From contig JAVBMP010000066.1 in assembly GCA_031552315.1 (NCBI GenBank), positions 1 through 21,439 on the forward strand: a stretch of 21,439 nucleotides of DNA. Reading direction: 5' to 3'. The translations under genes were made by a program, and so were the position numbers. Position 1 is the first letter of the stretch, and each line of letters begins with the position of its first letter. Under the pieces are notes generated by a model, which saw only the letters and a list, made by a program, of their open reading frames with translations, had not been told where the DNA came from and did no database searches. Positions 20,750 to 21,439 of this stretch are shown one piece after another. This stretch comes from JAVBMP01 sp031552315. Its GTDB lineage: Bacteria > Desulfobacterota > Desulfovibrionia > Desulfovibrionales > Desulfovibrionaceae.

Positions 20750-21196
20750 TCAGGCCAGCGGAATCAGGGCATTGGCCTCTGTGTGTTTATCAGAGGCCGT
20801 AAGGCCGTTTTCCGCAAGATATTCCTTGCCCGCCTCTACAAAACGCGCAAAGGCGCAATCTTTGGCAATGCCGGGGCAAAAATCCTTCGCCATGTTCAGG
20901 CTTACCGGGTCTACCATATTGCCCCGAAAATACGGCCAGGCCCGGCAAATGTCCGGCTTGGCCACATGTACGGAACAACCCCGCCCGGCCGCGAAAAATA
21001 CGCAGTTGCCGTCTGCCCCCACGTTTACCGTAAGTTTGCCGTTGCGCATATCGCCGTAACGGGCGGCAAATTCCGCCGCGTCAAGGCCCAAATGGGCGCA
21101 AAGCCGCGCCAGGTCCGTAGCGGAAACAACTATACCGCCCGCGCCCCGGCAACATTCTCCGCACATGCGGCATTCAAAAACTTGTGCATCAACCAT
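20750..21196 (-). CDS. YkgJ-family cysteine-cluster protein
   Basis: A 148-residue protein with the family signature FECRMCGECCRG (Cys9, Cys12, Cys15, Cys16) and further cysteines at about 65, 74, 83 (DICRAWPYF) and 107 (DFCPG), probably binding zinc or an iron-sulfur cluster. The pattern is well kept, so the gene is intact. The biochemical role of the family is not established. ATG 21196 follows AAGG in AAGGTTATAAG. It starts opposite the tRNA promoter region; the divergent space of 161 bp serves both. Confidence 0.85.
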   Translation of the reverse strand: MVDAQVFECRMCGECCRGAGGIVVSATDLARLCAHLGLDAAEFAARYGDMRNGKLTVNVGADGNCVFFAAGRGCSVHVAKPDICRAWPYFRGNMVDPVSLNMAKDFCPGIAKDCAFARFVEAGKEYLAENGLTASDKHTEANALIPLA

Positions 21197-21300
21197 CTTA
21201 TAACCTTACCTATTTTTGATTGCATAACATATCTTTTTACTTTTGAACAGCGCTTGACAAGAAATTTAGCCCAGTTATTTTGCCCAGCCAAGAAAAATTA

Positions 21301-21329
21301 TTGACAGAATGAAACATGGAAAGTAAAAG
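21301..21329 (+). promoter_or_regulatory. tRNA promoter
   Basis: A perfect TTGACA (21301-21306), a 17-bp spacer and TAAAAG (21324-21329) lie about 30 bases before the tRNA. A second TTGACA at 21254-21259 has no fitting -10 box. Confidence 0.6.
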
Positions 21330-21357
21330 AAGCCTGCCTGGTGTGAAAACGCCATGC

Positions 21358-21433
21358 GGGCCTATAGCTCAGTTGGCAGAGCCTCCGGCTCATAACCGGA
21401 TTGTCCGAGGTTCAACCCCTCGTGGGCCCACCA
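21358..21433 (+). tRNA. tRNA-Met (CAT anticodon), elongator type
   Basis: A 76-base cloverleaf with encoded CCA. Acceptor stem GGGCCTA/TGGGCCC (one T-G pair), D arm GCTC/GAGC, anticodon stem TCCGG/CCGGA with loop CTCATAA (anticodon CAT), and T arm CGAGG/CCTCG with loop TTCAACC. The paired G1-C72 and the lack of three G-C pairs next to the anticodon loop exclude the initiator tRNA. An isoleucine tRNA whose CAT is modified to lysidine cannot be fully excluded from sequence, but the overall form suits elongator methionine. Confidence 0.93.
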
Positions 21434-21439
21434 AATTTA

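Overview
The window looks like chromosome of a sulfate-reducing bacterium of the Desulfovibrio group (Desulfovibrionaceae). The strongest marker is a full-length DsrC with both C-terminal redox cysteines. A PerR-like regulator next to a rubredoxin with the unusual CX4C spacing, and a FlgM gene paired with a DVU0524-type partner, point the same way. Coding DNA is GC-rich. Intergenic DNA is rich in palindromes and repeats. The assignment rests on recognising protein families, not on a database search.

Layout, left to right. (1) 1-192: a hairpin-rich repeat (element A, copy 1) at the 3' end of leuB. (2) 193-1326: leuB on the minus strand. (3) 1327-2052: no protein gene; it holds a 145-bp inverted-repeat element (B, copy 1) and, at about 1688-1886, a candidate structured RNA on the minus strand. 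(4) 2053-3758: a Crp/Fnr regulator, then a PerR-like regulator and a CX4C rubredoxin. (5) 4023-5455: a glycine-zipper lipoprotein and a SLOG-like protein, separated by two tandem, related hairpin elements (C1, C2). (6) 5456-5792: nothing but repeats (palindrome, 16-bp tandem repeats, element A copy 2, a long hairpin), directly upstream of a membrane diguanylate cyclase (to 6887). (7) 7029-10016: a shikimate-kinase-like gene (minus), then an AI-2E-type permease and a CinA/PncC-type amidase (plus). (8) 10131-11443, minus: a small zinc-ribbon protein, flgM and its DVU0524-type partner. (9) 11736-14091, plus: lgt, dsrC and a TtcA-like tRNA thiolase, followed by element A copy 3. (10) 14289-21196, minus: panD, a UDP-glucuronate-epimerase-like gene, folC, a Lon-like protease, a TIM-barrel protein and a YkgJ-type cysteine-cluster protein. 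(11) 21358-21433: a tRNA with a CAT anticodon.

How the genes fit together. Most are core metabolism or housekeeping: leucine, pantothenate and folate synthesis, NMN salvage, lipoprotein modification, tRNA thiolation and proteolysis. Sulfite reduction (DsrC) and peroxide/oxygen defence (PerR, rubredoxin) reflect an anaerobic sulfate reducer. FlgM and the diguanylate cyclase concern motility and its control.

The least explained part is the non-coding DNA. At least three repeat families (A, B, C) built from hairpins sit beside stop codons and promoters; A and B share the palindrome GGCCATTGCRCAATGGCC. A further four-branched fold upstream of leuB may be an unannotated RNA. No CRISPR array, prophage, transposase or defence island was seen.
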